Of a stretch of 64,000 nucleotides of DNA, positions 16,467 through 24,242 are shown in pieces. The notes below the pieces were generated by a model, which saw only the letters and a list, made by a program, of their open reading frames with translations, ran no database searches and was not told where the DNA came from. The stretch's first letter is position 1; each line of letters opens with the position of its first letter. This DNA comes from an uncultured Candidatus Melainabacteria bacterium. GTDB taxonomy: Bacteria > Cyanobacteriota > Vampirovibrionia > Gastranaerophilales > Gastranaerophilaceae. The stretch covers positions 1 through 64,000 of the forward strand of contig CAKUUY010000006.1 of the NCBI GenBank assembly GCA_934693235.1, written 5' to 3'. The position numbers and the translations under genes were made by a program.

Positions 16467-17171
16467 ATGTTTAAGAAATTTGTTATATATTTTACGTTTT
16501 TATTGTTTTCAATTTTACCTGTTTCTGCGCAAAACTACATCGCAGATGAATTGGTAAATATTAGTGTATACGAGCGAATAAATCCTGCAATTGTTTCTAT
16601 TGAGGCAAATTTGTCGGATGGCTTTTCTGCAGGAACAGGGTGTGTTGTTCGCTCAGATGGTGTTATATTAACAGGTTCTCATGTGATAGATGGTGCAAGC
16701 GAAATAGATGTGACAACTTTTGATGGCAAGATTTATAAAGCGTCAGTTTTAGCTAAAATGGGGAAAAATAAGGACTTGGCGTTATTGAAAATTTCTCCAA
16801 AATCTAAATTGAGAACTATTTCTTTTGGAAATTCTTCAGATGTAAAAGTTGGACAAAAGGTTTTGGCAATTGGAAATCCGTTTGGTTTCTCAGGAACTTT
16901 AACATCCGGCATTGTGTCAAGAATTGATTACACAAAAGGACGTATACAGACAGATGCGGCGATTAATCCAGGGTGCTCAGGTGGACCTCTTTTAAACTCT
17001 CAAGGAGAAGTCATTGGAATTTCTCAATCGATTTATAATCCCGATAATAATATTTCCAATATCGGTATAGGATTTGCAATACCTGTTAATGAGGCGAAAA
17101 AGTTTATTGAAACAGCAAATTTGGATAATGCTATCCTTACGGGTAAAAAGAAATTTGCACTGAAAGAGTGA
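16467..17171 (+). CDS. secreted trypsin-like (HtrA/Deg-type) serine protease without PDZ domain
   Basis: A 234-residue protein with a signal peptide (residues 1-21, cleavage about SAQ) followed by a chymotrypsin-fold protease. The triad is visible as H72 (TGSHVIDG), D103 (NKDLALL) and S171 (GCSGGP). Deg proteases usually have GNSGGP; the Cys before Ser is a small oddity. There is no C-terminal PDZ domain, so it is shorter than DegP/DegQ. Likely a periplasmic quality-control or processing protease. AAGGGGAG precedes the ATG. Confidence 0.85.
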   Translation: MFKKFVIYFTFLLFSILPVSAQNYIADELVNISVYERINPAIVSIEANLSDGFSAGTGCVVRSDGVILTGSHVIDGASEIDVTTFDGKIYKASVLAKMGKNKDLALLKISPKSKLRTISFGNSSDVKVGQKVLAIGNPFGFSGTLTSGIVSRIDYTKGRIQTDAAINPGCSGGPLLNSQGEVIGISQSIYNPDNNISNIGIGFAIPVNEAKKFIETANLDNAILTGKKKFALKE

Positions 17172-17248
17172 TTTTGCCCTGACAACTGTGGAGCTTTTCT
17201 GCTAAAAGTTCAAGCTGTTCGCGTGGAAATGTAATTTATTTAGTAATT

Positions 17249-17277
17249 TTGACCGAATAATCTTTTCATGTTACAAT
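17249..17277 (+). promoter_or_regulatory. promoter of the mlaE-type gene
   Basis: TTGACC (17249-17254), 17-bp spacer ending in TGT, TACAAT (17272-17277), about 18 nt before the GTG start and upstream of AGGAGAG. Confidence 0.75.
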
Positions 17278-17295
17278 TAGTGCAAGGAGAGGCTT

Positions 17296-18024
17296 GTGCT
17301 AGAATTTTTCGGACTGTGTGTGCAAAACTTAATAAAAAGCATAAAATACTTGTTCCAAGTTCGTTTTTCTGCTGTTTTAGCGCAATCTGCTGCAATAAGT
17401 TATGATTCTCTTCCGATTTCTTTAATTATTGCTTTTATTGCAGCTGCGGTTATCGCAATACAGGTTTCTAAACAGTTTCTGATGAGTGGAGCAGAAGCCT
17501 ATATTGGTGGAACAATTGCGGTTGTCATGATTAGAGAAATTGCACCTGGGTTTGTTGCTTTAGCAATCGGAGCAAGAGCTGGAACTGCAATTTCTGCAGA
17601 AATTGCGAATATGCAGGTAACAAGTCAGGTTGATGCGATGAAAACATTGAAAGTAGACCCTGTAGGTTACTATTTTACACCGCGAATTTTGGCGGGGGTG
17701 ATAACCGTTCCAATGGTGGTTTTGTTGGCTGAATTTATTGGGATTGCCGGAGGAATGTTGGTATCTCAAGCTACAATTGACTTACACCCTGCAAGATATA
17801 TGAATTCTGCGTGGCTTTGGATCTCAACTCGCGATATTTATATAAGTTTGTTAAAAGCTGCAATATTTGGAGGATTGATTTCTCTTGTGTGTGCAACCCA
17901 AGGTTATAGCACAAAAGGAGGCGCAAAAGAGGTCGGAACATCCACGACGCAGGCAGCAATTTTGTCAACAATTTATATGCTTATTGCGGATTTTTTGATT
18001 AATTTAGTGTTTTATATTATGTAG
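17296..18024 (+). CDS. mlaE: MlaE/YrbE (Ycf63) family lipid ABC transporter permease
   Basis: A 242-residue inner-membrane permease of the Mla/TGD lipid-trafficking type. It shows the conserved start region, AIAAxVIAIQVSKQF helix, the MIREIAPGFVALAIGARAGTAISAEI segment and QVDAMKTLKVDPVGYYFTPR, all standard for the family; cyanobacteria and plastids call it Ycf63. Cognate ATPase (MlaF) and MCE protein (MlaD) are not next to it. The GTG start has AGGAGAG 6 nt upstream. It suggests an outer membrane. Confidence 0.9.
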   Translation: MLEFFGLCVQNLIKSIKYLFQVRFSAVLAQSAAISYDSLPISLIIAFIAAAVIAIQVSKQFLMSGAEAYIGGTIAVVMIREIAPGFVALAIGARAGTAISAEIANMQVTSQVDAMKTLKVDPVGYYFTPRILAGVITVPMVVLLAEFIGIAGGMLVSQATIDLHPARYMNSAWLWISTRDIYISLLKAAIFGGLISLVCATQGYSTKGGAKEVGTSTTQAAILSTIYMLIADFLINLVFYIM

Positions 18025-18044
18025 TCTACTTTGTGTAAAACGTG

Positions 18045-18073
18045 TTGTAATGTAATAAAAGATATGTTAGAAT
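18045..18073 (+). promoter_or_regulatory. promoter of prepilin leader module 2
   Basis: TTGTAA (18045-18050), 17-bp spacer, TAGAAT (18068-18073), 6 nt to ATG at 18080. Same spacing as the 3308 promoter. Confidence 0.6.
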
Positions 18074-18079
18074 AAGTAT

Positions 18080-18160
18080 ATGAGTTTTCAAGAAGAACTG
18101 AAAAAGATTGAATTTGGAATGAAAATGGCCGTCGGGGGGGGGGCAGTGCTACGCACGTAG
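18080..18160 (+). CDS. leaderless mini-ORF with G10 tract (module 2)
   Basis: A 26-residue frame, MSFQEELKKIEFGMKMAVGGG plus a few codons to a TAG at 18158. It is the paralog of the mini-ORF at 3343: the DNA is nearly identical from GAAGA(A/G)CTG through the G run and diverges right after it. There is no ribosome site, and the -10 box ends 6 nt before the ATG. A -1 change of frame at the tract would extend it to 18624 (about 181 residues). Function unknown; it may be a leader peptide or the start of a phase-variable protein. Confidence 0.45.
   Translation: MSFQEELKKIEFGMKMAVGGGAVLRT
18134..18143 (+). repeat. G10 homopolymer tract (module 2)
   Basis: Ten G at codons 19-22 of the mini-ORF, the same length and codon position as 3397-3406. 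Confidence 0.9.
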
Positions 18161-18167
18161 CCCACTG
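18146..18167 (+). repeat. 22-bp word, second copy
   Basis: Identical to 3913-3934 and centred on GCTACG-CA-CGTAGC. Here it starts 2 bp after the G10 tract. Confidence 0.8.
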
Positions 18168-18430
18168 CGACAACAATTTTTCCGATTTCAGATATTGGTT
18201 GATAGTTTTTGCACTAATAGTAGTAGAGATGCCTAGAGGAGAAGATGCAAAGAGGCATAGTCGGTTACGGGAAGCTAGGCAGCTAGGAAGCGAAGCAGCT
18301 AAGCGAAACTGTCATTGCGAAGCGAAAAGTTGTAAGGTGCTTATAAAGTTTTTTGAAAATCCGCTGTCGCAATCTCATTCAATTAAAAGAGAGTTTGAAA
18401 ATTTTTCAAGTTTATTTAATTGTAAAATTT

Positions 18431-18491
18431 CCTCTCTCCTAGGGAGAGAGTGTGGTTGTTGCAATCAATTTAATTACAACCACGAGAGAGG
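18431..18491 (+). other. nested, mutually exclusive hairpins in leader 2
   Basis: CTCTCTCC (18432-18439) can pair with GGAGAGAG (18442-18449) as a tight local hairpin. Alternatively CCTCTCTC (18431-18438) can pair with GAGAGAGG (18484-18491) and enclose a second perfect hairpin, GTGGTTGT / ACAACCAC (18452-18459 / 18476-18483). Both cannot form at once, which is attenuator-like. Confidence 0.55.
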
Positions 18492-18580
18492 GGTTAATAA
18501 AGAGAAACACAAAAATACAGATCGCGCAACAGAGTGTGCGATGACAAATGTTGTTAAGAATTTACGAAAAACAACTGTAG

Positions 18581-18651
18581 GTCGGCATTGCGAAATTACG
18601 GACGAGTGCAAACTCGGGGAGTGAGAAGTAATTTCAAGATGCTATGCCGAC
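18581..18651. repeat. 71-nt stem-loop element
   Basis: Outer arms GTCGGCAT / ATGCCGAC (18581-18588 / 18644-18651) and inner arms GAAATTAC / GTAATTTC (18592-18599 / 18628-18635) are perfect. A small GAGT-GCAA-ACTC hairpin lies inside. It looks like a REP/MITE-type element. Confidence 0.6.
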
Positions 18652-18805
18652 ACGAAACTGATTTATTGGAACATACCCTCTCCCGAATTCGTAATACTCA
18701 CTAACGTTCGTAAACGACTTCGACCTCTCACAGTGAGAGAGGTGTGAGACTCCGTAATTAGCAAATATAGAAAAATTAATTAATACAAGAAAGGAAATAT
18801 AAAAC

Positions 18806-19558
18806 ATGAACGTAAAAAATCTAATCCGAAAAGAACTTAGTGCTCTAGTGCCTCAGTATCCTAGTAACTTTTTTTATAAAAAATTCGCATTCACATTGGC
18901 TGAGGTTCTCATCACCCTCGGTATTATCGGAATTGTTGCTGCTTTGACTATTCCACAATTAATTGAGAATTATAAAAAACAGGTGACTGTATCCAAATTA
19001 AAACAGTCTTATACAACAATTGCACAGGCTTTTAAAATGGCTGAGGCTGAAAATGGGAAACTATCAGATTTATATGAATTTAAACCAGGCTCTTCAACGA
19101 CAACTGTTAATAGGCAAGAATTCCTTACAACTCTTGTTCAAAATTATATTTTACCTTACCTAAAATCTCCAAAGGATTATGGCTATAGCAATATGCATTC
19201 ACAATTTGGATATACAGGAAGTACTTGGACTTCATATTACTTTATGTTATCCAATGGGGCCTTAGTTCAAACAGATTTTGCTTCTGCTTGTTTGCGAAAA
19301 GAAGATGGGGTTTGTGTAGAACCTGCTTTGGGTGATATCATGTTAAGGATAGATATAAATGGATTAAAATCGCCCAATATAGCAGGAAAAGATATTTTTT
19401 ATACACAGTTGTTGTCTAGTGGAGAATATAGAATGTTAAGGTATGTGGATGGACGACAAAATGCTCTTAGTGGATGTGCAGGACCGCAACAAACGTGTGG
19501 TTATCTTATTCAACTTGATGGGTGGACAATAGCCCCAGATTACCCTTGGCGTTTATAA
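18806..19558 (+). CDS. type IV/II-like prepilin (paralog of 3813 gene)
   Basis: A 250-residue secreted pseudopilin-like protein. The prepilin-peptidase site A28|FTLAE33 with Glu at +5 is followed by the hydrophobic helix VLITLGIIGIVAALTIPQLI. The 27-residue leader is long and includes LSALVPQYPSNF, shared with prepilin 1; Ala rather than the usual Gly sits before the cleavage point. The globular part has cysteine pairs (ACLRKEDGVC; GCAGPQQTC) and a DGWTIAPDYPW ending that resembles the C-terminus of prepilin 3 (DNWEISKDYPV). The ribosome site is GAAAGGA. It ends 3 bp from the opposing PilB-like gene. Confidence 0.82.
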   Translation: MNVKNLIRKELSALVPQYPSNFFYKKFAFTLAEVLITLGIIGIVAALTIPQLIENYKKQVTVSKLKQSYTTIAQAFKMAEAENGKLSDLYEFKPGSSTTTVNRQEFLTTLVQNYILPYLKSPKDYGYSNMHSQFGYTGSTWTSYYFMLSNGALVQTDFASACLRKEDGVCVEPALGDIMLRIDINGLKSPNIAGKDIFYTQLLSSGEYRMLRYVDGRQNALSGCAGPQQTCGYLIQLDGWTIAPDYPWRL

Positions 19559-19561
19559 GAA

Positions 19562-20944
19562 TTATGCCAAGTACTTTTGAACTGTTTCTTTGGTAAATAC
19601 TTCAATACTGTCTTGAGAGTGAATAAAAATCATACAACTAATTAGTGATTTCAAAATCTCAAAGTCAGAGAACGAAAGTTTGTAACGTAAATCTTCCATA
19701 TTATTTGCTAAAAATTCCATGATGATAGTTTTGTTATCAAAAACAAGGTTGGCAAAGTAATCAAAGGACTCTTTAGACTTAATTCCTTCAAGATAAATAA
19801 TATCAGGAGATTGGAATTCTATAAATCTTGAGGCTTTATCCATATTAAAACCAACATTCTCGTTTAGTTCACATTGATGAACTTTTTTTAATGTGTATTT
19901 GGCGATGCTTTCAAGGGTCATTATATTTTTATTTTTATTTGCAGCTTCAAGCAAAAGCGAATATATAATGTGAGTTTTGCCACTCAGAGGGGAGCCGCAA
20001 ACAATTATAATTCCCGGATTATTCAACGCTGATTTTATTACTTGAAGATTTGTTTCTGACTTAATAATTTTGTTCAAAGTTTTTGGAGGTTTATAAATTT
20101 TTAAGAAAATTCTTTCCCCCATAATTGTTGGGAAAGTAGAAATACTTGCTGTAACTTCCATTTCATCAACTTTAAAATTAAGCTTTCCGAGTTGAGGCAC
20201 TTCTGAAACAGAGGCATCTAATTGTGCTAAAGTTTTTAATTTCGCAGTAAAAGATGACGTCAAAACAGGAGGGATGTTCCCTTTGTTTTGGATTTCTCCA
20301 TTTTTTTTAAAGTTTACGGTAAATCCCTCATCTTCTCTTTGGAAAGTTACTTCATGAACCCCCTCTAATATAGCTTGCTTAAGGATTGCTCGAATAATTT
20401 TTTGAATATGATTGTCTGACAAATCTTCGCTATGCAATTCGTCGCGCCAGTCGTATTCAACTCCGTCTTCTGTGTATATTTCGCCTACAGCTTCGTCTTT
20501 TTTGTAGTATTCGTCGACTTTTTTTAGGATACTTTTTTCTGAAGAAACGACAGGTTCTATAGAACATTCTGCTGTTTCTATGATTTTATCAATCGCAAAC
20601 AAGTCTAATGGGTCTGCCATCGCTACAGTCAAAGTATCTTCGATTTTGAAAAGTGGAATAATCCTGTATTTTTTTGCATCTAAAAAATTAATGTATTTTA
20701 AACATTTAGTGTCGAGAGTGTAATCATCTAAGTTGACGTACGGAATGTGGAGTTTAGCTTCTAAAAACTTTAGAATTGCTTCTTCTGTAAGAGTCCCAGA
20801 GTTAATCAAAGCTTGACCGATATTTATATTCTGAGCTTTTGCGATTTCTTCTGCTTGCTCAATTGTTTCATACGCAACAAGCCCTGTTCTTACAAGGTCA
20901 TATTTCAATTTTTCGAGTGTTTTGTTTGTAACTGTTGTTTCCAT
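19562..20944 (-). CDS. degenerate PilB/GspE-like assembly ATPase
   Basis: A 460-residue protein with the layout of type II secretion/type IV pilus ATPases: an N-terminal MshEN-type domain (residues about 8-75, GQALINSGTLTEEAILKFLEAKLHIPYVNL), a middle region ending MGERIFLKIY, and a C-terminal ATPase domain. The Walker A is GSPLSGKT (317-324). Key motifs are eroded: the Walker B reads DIIYLEGIKS instead of the usual DxxLVGEIRD, no four-cysteine zinc loop is seen, and both MshEN Arg positions are lost. It may bind but poorly hydrolyse ATP, or be regulatory. It follows a response regulator by 6 bp and converges on prepilin 2, which suggests a role in pilin secretion. Confidence 0.75.
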   Translation of the reverse strand: METTVTNKTLEKLKYDLVRTGLVAYETIEQAEEIAKAQNINIGQALINSGTLTEEAILKFLEAKLHIPYVNLDDYTLDTKCLKYINFLDAKKYRIIPLFKIEDTLTVAMADPLDLFAIDKIIETAECSIEPVVSSEKSILKKVDEYYKKDEAVGEIYTEDGVEYDWRDELHSEDLSDNHIQKIIRAILKQAILEGVHEVTFQREDEGFTVNFKKNGEIQNKGNIPPVLTSSFTAKLKTLAQLDASVSEVPQLGKLNFKVDEMEVTASISTFPTIMGERIFLKIYKPPKTLNKIIKSETNLQVIKSALNNPGIIIVCGSPLSGKTHIIYSLLLEAANKNKNIMTLESIAKYTLKKVHQCELNENVGFNMDKASRFIEFQSPDIIYLEGIKSKESFDYFANLVFDNKTIIMEFLANNMEDLRYKLSFSDFEILKSLISCMIFIHSQDSIEVFTKETVQKYLA

Positions 20945-20950
20945 AATTAA

Positions 20951-21313
20951 TTATTTCAGATATTGTTCAACTTTTTTTACTACTTCATCAAGCTCAAATG
21001 GCTTTGTAATGTATTCATCAGCGCCGGTTTCTTCTCCAATTAATTTATCTTCTTCTTGAGTGCGTGCAGTAACCATTAAAATTGGAATATTTTTATATTT
21101 TGTATCATATTTTAACAGTCTGCTGATTTTGAATCCGTTGATTTTAGGCATCATAACATCAAGAATAATTAAATCCGGAACTAATTCTTTTGCAAGTCTA
21201 AGTCCGTCTTCCCCATTATATGCGCAATAGCATGTGAAATCAGCTGCTTCGAGTACAAACTTTAAGCTTTCTACAATATCTTGTTCATCGTCAACTATAA
21301 GAATTTTTTTCAT
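20951..21313 (-). CDS. stand-alone response regulator receiver (CheY-like)
   Basis: A 120-residue single receiver domain. Acidic pair D8-D9, phospho-acceptor D52 (LIILDVMMP), T82 and K104 are all present, so it should be phosphorylated. There is no output domain; it probably acts by protein-protein contact. It lies between a histidine kinase and the PilB-like ATPase in a tight minus-strand operon, so those two are its likely input and target. GAGGGAAG precedes the ATG. Confidence 0.93.
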   Translation of the reverse strand: MKKILIVDDEQDIVESLKFVLEAADFTCYCAYNGEDGLRLAKELVPDLIILDVMMPKINGFKISRLLKYDTKYKNIPILMVTARTQEEDKLIGEETGADEYITKPFELDEVVKKVEQYLK

Positions 21314-21383
21314 ACTTCCCTCTAATCTGTTCTTATAAGTATATTATAGCATATTAAAAATCTTCTTCTACTTTGTTACAAAA

Positions 21384-23072
21384 CTAAACTTGTGCTGCAA
21401 TTTTACTAACAGGAATTATAAAGTAGAATTTTGAGCCTTTGTTAATTTTACTATCACACCAAATTGTCCCTCTATGAGCATCAAGAAGCTGTTTGGCAAT
21501 AGGTAGTCCTAAACCTGTTCCTCCAGCTTTTCGAGATAGAGAATTTTCGATTTGTGCAAATTTGTCAAAGGCATGCAAAAGATTTTTAGAATCTATTCCG
21601 ATCCCCTCATCTTCAACACAAACTTCAACATATTCGCCTGATAAGTCTTTGATATTATCTTTAAAGATGTCATTAATTTTAATATCACTAGCGTTAACCA
21701 GTTTTGATGAAATTGTGATAGTCTTTCCCTCTGGAGTGAACTTAATTGCATTAGAAACGAGGTTTGTCAAAACTTGTTCCAATCTTCTTGAATCTGCAGT
21801 GACATCGGGGATATGTTCATCTTCTTCTGTTACAAGATTTAATCCTTTAGTTTTTGCAACTTCTGAAAGTGCAGATTTTACATAACTGATAACGGTATTA
21901 ATGTTTGTAGGAGCAAAGTGATAGTCCATTTTGCCGGCTTCGATTTTTGAAAGATCCAAGAGGTCATTAATAATTCCGGAAAGTCTCTGAACATTTCTCA
22001 TCGCCATTGTCAAGAATTTTTCAGCTGCAGAAGTTATTTCTCCGCATCTTCCGCTCATTAAAATATCAAGCGAATTTTTGATAGATGTTAGAGGGGTTCT
22101 CAATTCGTGAGAAACTATTGAGATGAATTCAGATTTTAGGCGTTCTAATCTTTCTAATTTGGCATTTGTTTCAATGATTTCTTGATAGAGTGTTGCACTT
22201 TTTAGTGGTAGCGAAACTTGTTGTGCAATCGTTTGGAAACATGTTGCATCTTCAGATGTAAACGAAGTTTCTTTAAAAATTTCTATGCACCCAAAAAAGT
22301 TCTCGCCCAAAGATATCGGCGCAAACATGTTATCATATTGAAAAAGTGTAAAAGTAAACCTGCTTGCCGGATATTTTATGTGTTTTTCGACTTTTAAAGT
22401 GTCTATATCAAGTTTGCAAGGTGGAGTTTTTCCATCAAATAATGAATTGAAGTTTAAAATTGTTCGAAGCTTTATCGCTGTGATTAATTCATCTGATAGT
22501 TCGTATAGCGAATTTAATATTAAAACGGGTTCTTCATCTGTACAAAGTGAAAGAGTGCAAGTAAGCGAGAAACTCAAAGCTTTATCCATCCCCTCAATCA
22601 TGTAGTGAATTAGTTTCGATTTATCAAGAGTCCCCGCAAATTGAGAACTTGTGCTATATAGTGCATTTAAGCGATATAAGCTGTCAGCCAAATCTTTGTT
22701 TGAGCTTGAAAGCATTTCGAGAGAGTTTTTCATTCGTAAATTAACACTTATTGTAGATAATATCAGGTCATTAGGCATTTCTTCTGTAATAAATGCGTTT
22801 GCGTATTTTACCAAGTCCTTTCCTAAAGAATAATCTGAAAGTGAGAAAATTATTATTGTGTTTTCGCAAATTGTTTTAATTTTTTTGTTTAAATCTTTGG
22901 TTTGTGGAAATTTTGTGTCAATAATGATTATATCAGGCGCTTCAACGCTAATAAGATCGCAAATAAGTGTTTCATCCGACATTATTTCAAAGTTATAAGA
23001 ACTTTTTGCCAAAATGCTTTTGTAACGGGTAATTTCTGTATTATCTTCTGATACGAGTAAAATTCTAATCAT
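21384..23072 (-). CDS. hybrid-type sensor histidine kinase (receiver-like, GAF, HisKA, HATPase)
   Basis: A 562-residue soluble kinase. Residues 1-115 form a receiver-like domain with D52 (IIIIDTKFP) but a weak C-terminal half. Residues about 140-295 look like a GAF sensor. HisKA has phospho-acceptor H322 in IVSHELRTPLTSI. The HATPase domain has NLVSNAIKFTPEG (N box), DEGIGID (G1) and GGTGLGLPIAK (G2). No membrane segment is seen, so it senses a cytoplasmic signal or an upstream phosphorelay. It heads the operon with the receiver and the PilB-like gene. Its ATG has no ribosome site; TAAAAT ends 6 nt upstream. Confidence 0.92.
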   Translation of the reverse strand: MIRILLVSEDNTEITRYKSILAKSSYNFEIMSDETLICDLISVEAPDIIIIDTKFPQTKDLNKKIKTICENTIIIFSLSDYSLGKDLVKYANAFITEEMPNDLILSTISVNLRMKNSLEMLSSSNKDLADSLYRLNALYSTSSQFAGTLDKSKLIHYMIEGMDKALSFSLTCTLSLCTDEEPVLILNSLYELSDELITAIKLRTILNFNSLFDGKTPPCKLDIDTLKVEKHIKYPASRFTFTLFQYDNMFAPISLGENFFGCIEIFKETSFTSEDATCFQTIAQQVSLPLKSATLYQEIIETNAKLERLERLKSEFISIVSHELRTPLTSIKNSLDILMSGRCGEITSAAEKFLTMAMRNVQRLSGIINDLLDLSKIEAGKMDYHFAPTNINTVISYVKSALSEVAKTKGLNLVTEEDEHIPDVTADSRRLEQVLTNLVSNAIKFTPEGKTITISSKLVNASDIKINDIFKDNIKDLSGEYVEVCVEDEGIGIDSKNLLHAFDKFAQIENSLSRKAGGTGLGLPIAKQLLDAHRGTIWCDSKINKGSKFYFIIPVSKIAAQV

Positions 23073-23078
23073 AATATA

Positions 23079-23106
23079 ATTTTAGCAAACAAAATATGAA
23101 TAGCAA
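23079..23106 (-). promoter_or_regulatory. promoter abutting the histidine kinase start
   Basis: Minus strand: TTGCTA (23106-23101), 16-bp spacer, TAAAAT (23084-23079), 6 nt to the ATG at 23072. Implies a leaderless transcript. Confidence 0.5.
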
Positions 23107-23165
23107 ATAGGTTAATTTTTGCAAAGATTTATGAAGCGAAGAGCTGTAACAATTTGCTTAATATT

Positions 23166-23194
23166 TAGACATATTTTAAAATTTATTGTTTAAT
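23166..23194 (+). promoter_or_regulatory. promoter abutting the 23201 gene
   Basis: TAGACA (23166-23171), 17-bp spacer, TTTAAT (23189-23194), then 6 nt to ATG 23201. Another leaderless arrangement. Confidence 0.5.
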
Positions 23195-23200
23195 AAGAAT

Positions 23201-23545
23201 ATGGCAGATGAAATAAATAAGAAAGTTATAGATATATTTTCTAAGCACAACAATAAATTAAAAACTGAAACAGAAGAAAAAGTTAAGTTTTACGCGGGAT
23301 TTAATTATGTCCGAATAGATAAAGATCACAACGGAAACAAATTCAATTCGGAACATCTTTTAAAATATGCGCAAGGTTGTCACTACATTGTGCGTGTTAT
23401 GCGTGAATATAAAGGTGAAACTGTTTTGTATAACTATGATATTCCGAATTCTGATTTGTTTAAGTTTATAAAATCTTTTCAAGAAAACACATTAGATGGC
23501 ACGATTATAGAAATAGACAAGTATTTCCCAGAAACAAGTGCTTAG
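23201..23545 (+). CDS. orphan 114-residue protein
   Basis: Not recognised. The product is small, soluble and charged, beginning MADEINKKVIDIFSKHNNK, with a central strand-rich part (GFNYVRIDKDHNGNKF, YIVRVMREYKGETVLYNYDI) and an acidic C-terminus. There is no signal peptide or metal motif. I chose ATG 23201 because the promoter ends 6 nt before it; the frame's earlier TTG at 23186 would fall inside the -10 region. It is divergent from the histidine kinase and overlaps the next gene tail to tail by 4 bp. Confidence 0.6.
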   Translation: MADEINKKVIDIFSKHNNKLKTETEEKVKFYAGFNYVRIDKDHNGNKFNSEHLLKYAQGCHYIVRVMREYKGETVLYNYDIPNSDLFKFIKSFQENTLDGTIIEIDKYFPETSA

Positions 23546-24084
23546 GTCAGGCGCTTAACTCCACTTTTAAGAAGTCCGGTGTATTTGCCTCCCAAACTTT
23601 TCATATTATGGAAAAATTCTGATAAAAAGTCTTGGTTTACTGTTGTATAGTTTGCAAACTTTCCATTGCTTCTGGCTACTGTTTGATATATTTTATCGTC
23701 TCTTTCTCCACCGAATTTCCAGTGCTTGGTGTCAAAATGAGCACTTCTATCATAAAATCCGCTTGTAGCCAAGTCGGAGCCGTTTTCTCCTAAACGCATT
23801 TTGTATTTGATAACTTTACCATCTGATGTTGTGGAGAATACTCCCTGGTTCAGAACTTTATTCCCGTCTCTGAGTCGTATTCCCATTATAGAGTAACCGT
23901 CTCTAACAGTATAGCCGACATCTGCGAATGGAGCTTTGGCTTTCGGTAATAAATTTCGCACAGTAGCTGAATCTGCACCACTAAGAGAAACCCTTTTGGA
24001 TACTTTTGATACTCCTTTTGAAAGTTCTGGTAAAGTGTCAAGTAAACATACTCCTAATTCTGAAAAACTAGTAATTGCTGGCAT
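23542..24084 (-). CDS. orphan 180-residue protein
   Basis: Not recognised. No signal peptide or membrane helix. Residues 30-60 are rich in Ser/Lys/Ala. A strand-rich middle (YTVRDGYSIMGIRLRDGNKVLNQGVF, then GKVIKYKMRLGENG) and a basic C-terminus (GGKYTGLLKSGVKRLT) follow. A good ribosome site (AAAGGAGAAAATC) supports it as a gene. It converges with the 23201 gene with a 4-bp overlap and no terminator between them, so the two transcripts probably overlap. Confidence 0.65.
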   Translation of the reverse strand: MPAITSFSELGVCLLDTLPELSKGVSKVSKRVSLSGADSATVRNLLPKAKAPFADVGYTVRDGYSIMGIRLRDGNKVLNQGVFSTTSDGKVIKYKMRLGENGSDLATSGFYDRSAHFDTKHWKFGGERDDKIYQTVARSNGKFANYTTVNQDFLSEFFHNMKSLGGKYTGLLKSGVKRLT

Positions 24085-24182
24085 GATTTTCTCCTTTTTC
24101 CTATGTAAATATAATCCCCTATGTATTAATTAAAAAATTTTTGATTGTAAAATTGATAAGAATTTTTAGTAATGTTAATAAT

Positions 24183-24212
24183 TTGTAATATTACTGTTTT
24201 TACATGTATAAT
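24183..24212 (+). promoter_or_regulatory. promoter of the radical SAM-RNase E/G operon
   Basis: TTGTAA (24183-24188), 18-bp spacer, TATAAT (24207-24212), about 30 nt before the ATG, with AGGAAGAAG as ribosome site. Confidence 0.65.
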
Positions 24213-24242
24213 TAAAAAAGAATTAATTTATAGGAAGAAGAG

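Larger units (their letters stand above)
18142..18624 (+). other. open -1 frame downstream of the G10 tract (module 2)
   Basis: From the tract this frame is open for 160 codons. It begins GSATHVAHCDNN, whose ATHVAH matches the in-frame insert in prepilin 1. It then has a short hydrophobic stretch (YWLIVFALIVVE) and AKRHSRLREARQLGSE, the peptide shared with module 1. After about residue 100 it reads through hairpins and CATTGCGA-type repeats and does not look protein-like. The first 80 codons may be coding and the rest accidental. Confidence 0.35.
18161..18805 (+). other. repeat-rich leader before prepilin 2 (module 2)
   Basis: No standard gene. In order: the block homologous to module 1 (about 18243-18311); a GTCATTGCGAAGCGAAA fragment that resembles the dispersed CATTGCGA repeats of many bacteria; a nested hairpin region (18431-18491); a large stem-loop (18581-18651); an ACCCTCTCCCGAATT fragment also found at 6215; a CTCACAGTGAG palindrome; and the GAGACTCCGTAATTA ending shared with module 1. 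If transcription starts at 18080, the prepilin mRNA has a leader of about 725 nt. Confidence 0.5.

Noticed and set aside
21493..21885. Plus-strand 130-residue frame inside the histidine kinase
   Set aside because: Covers the HATPase-coding region in antisense; no start signal.
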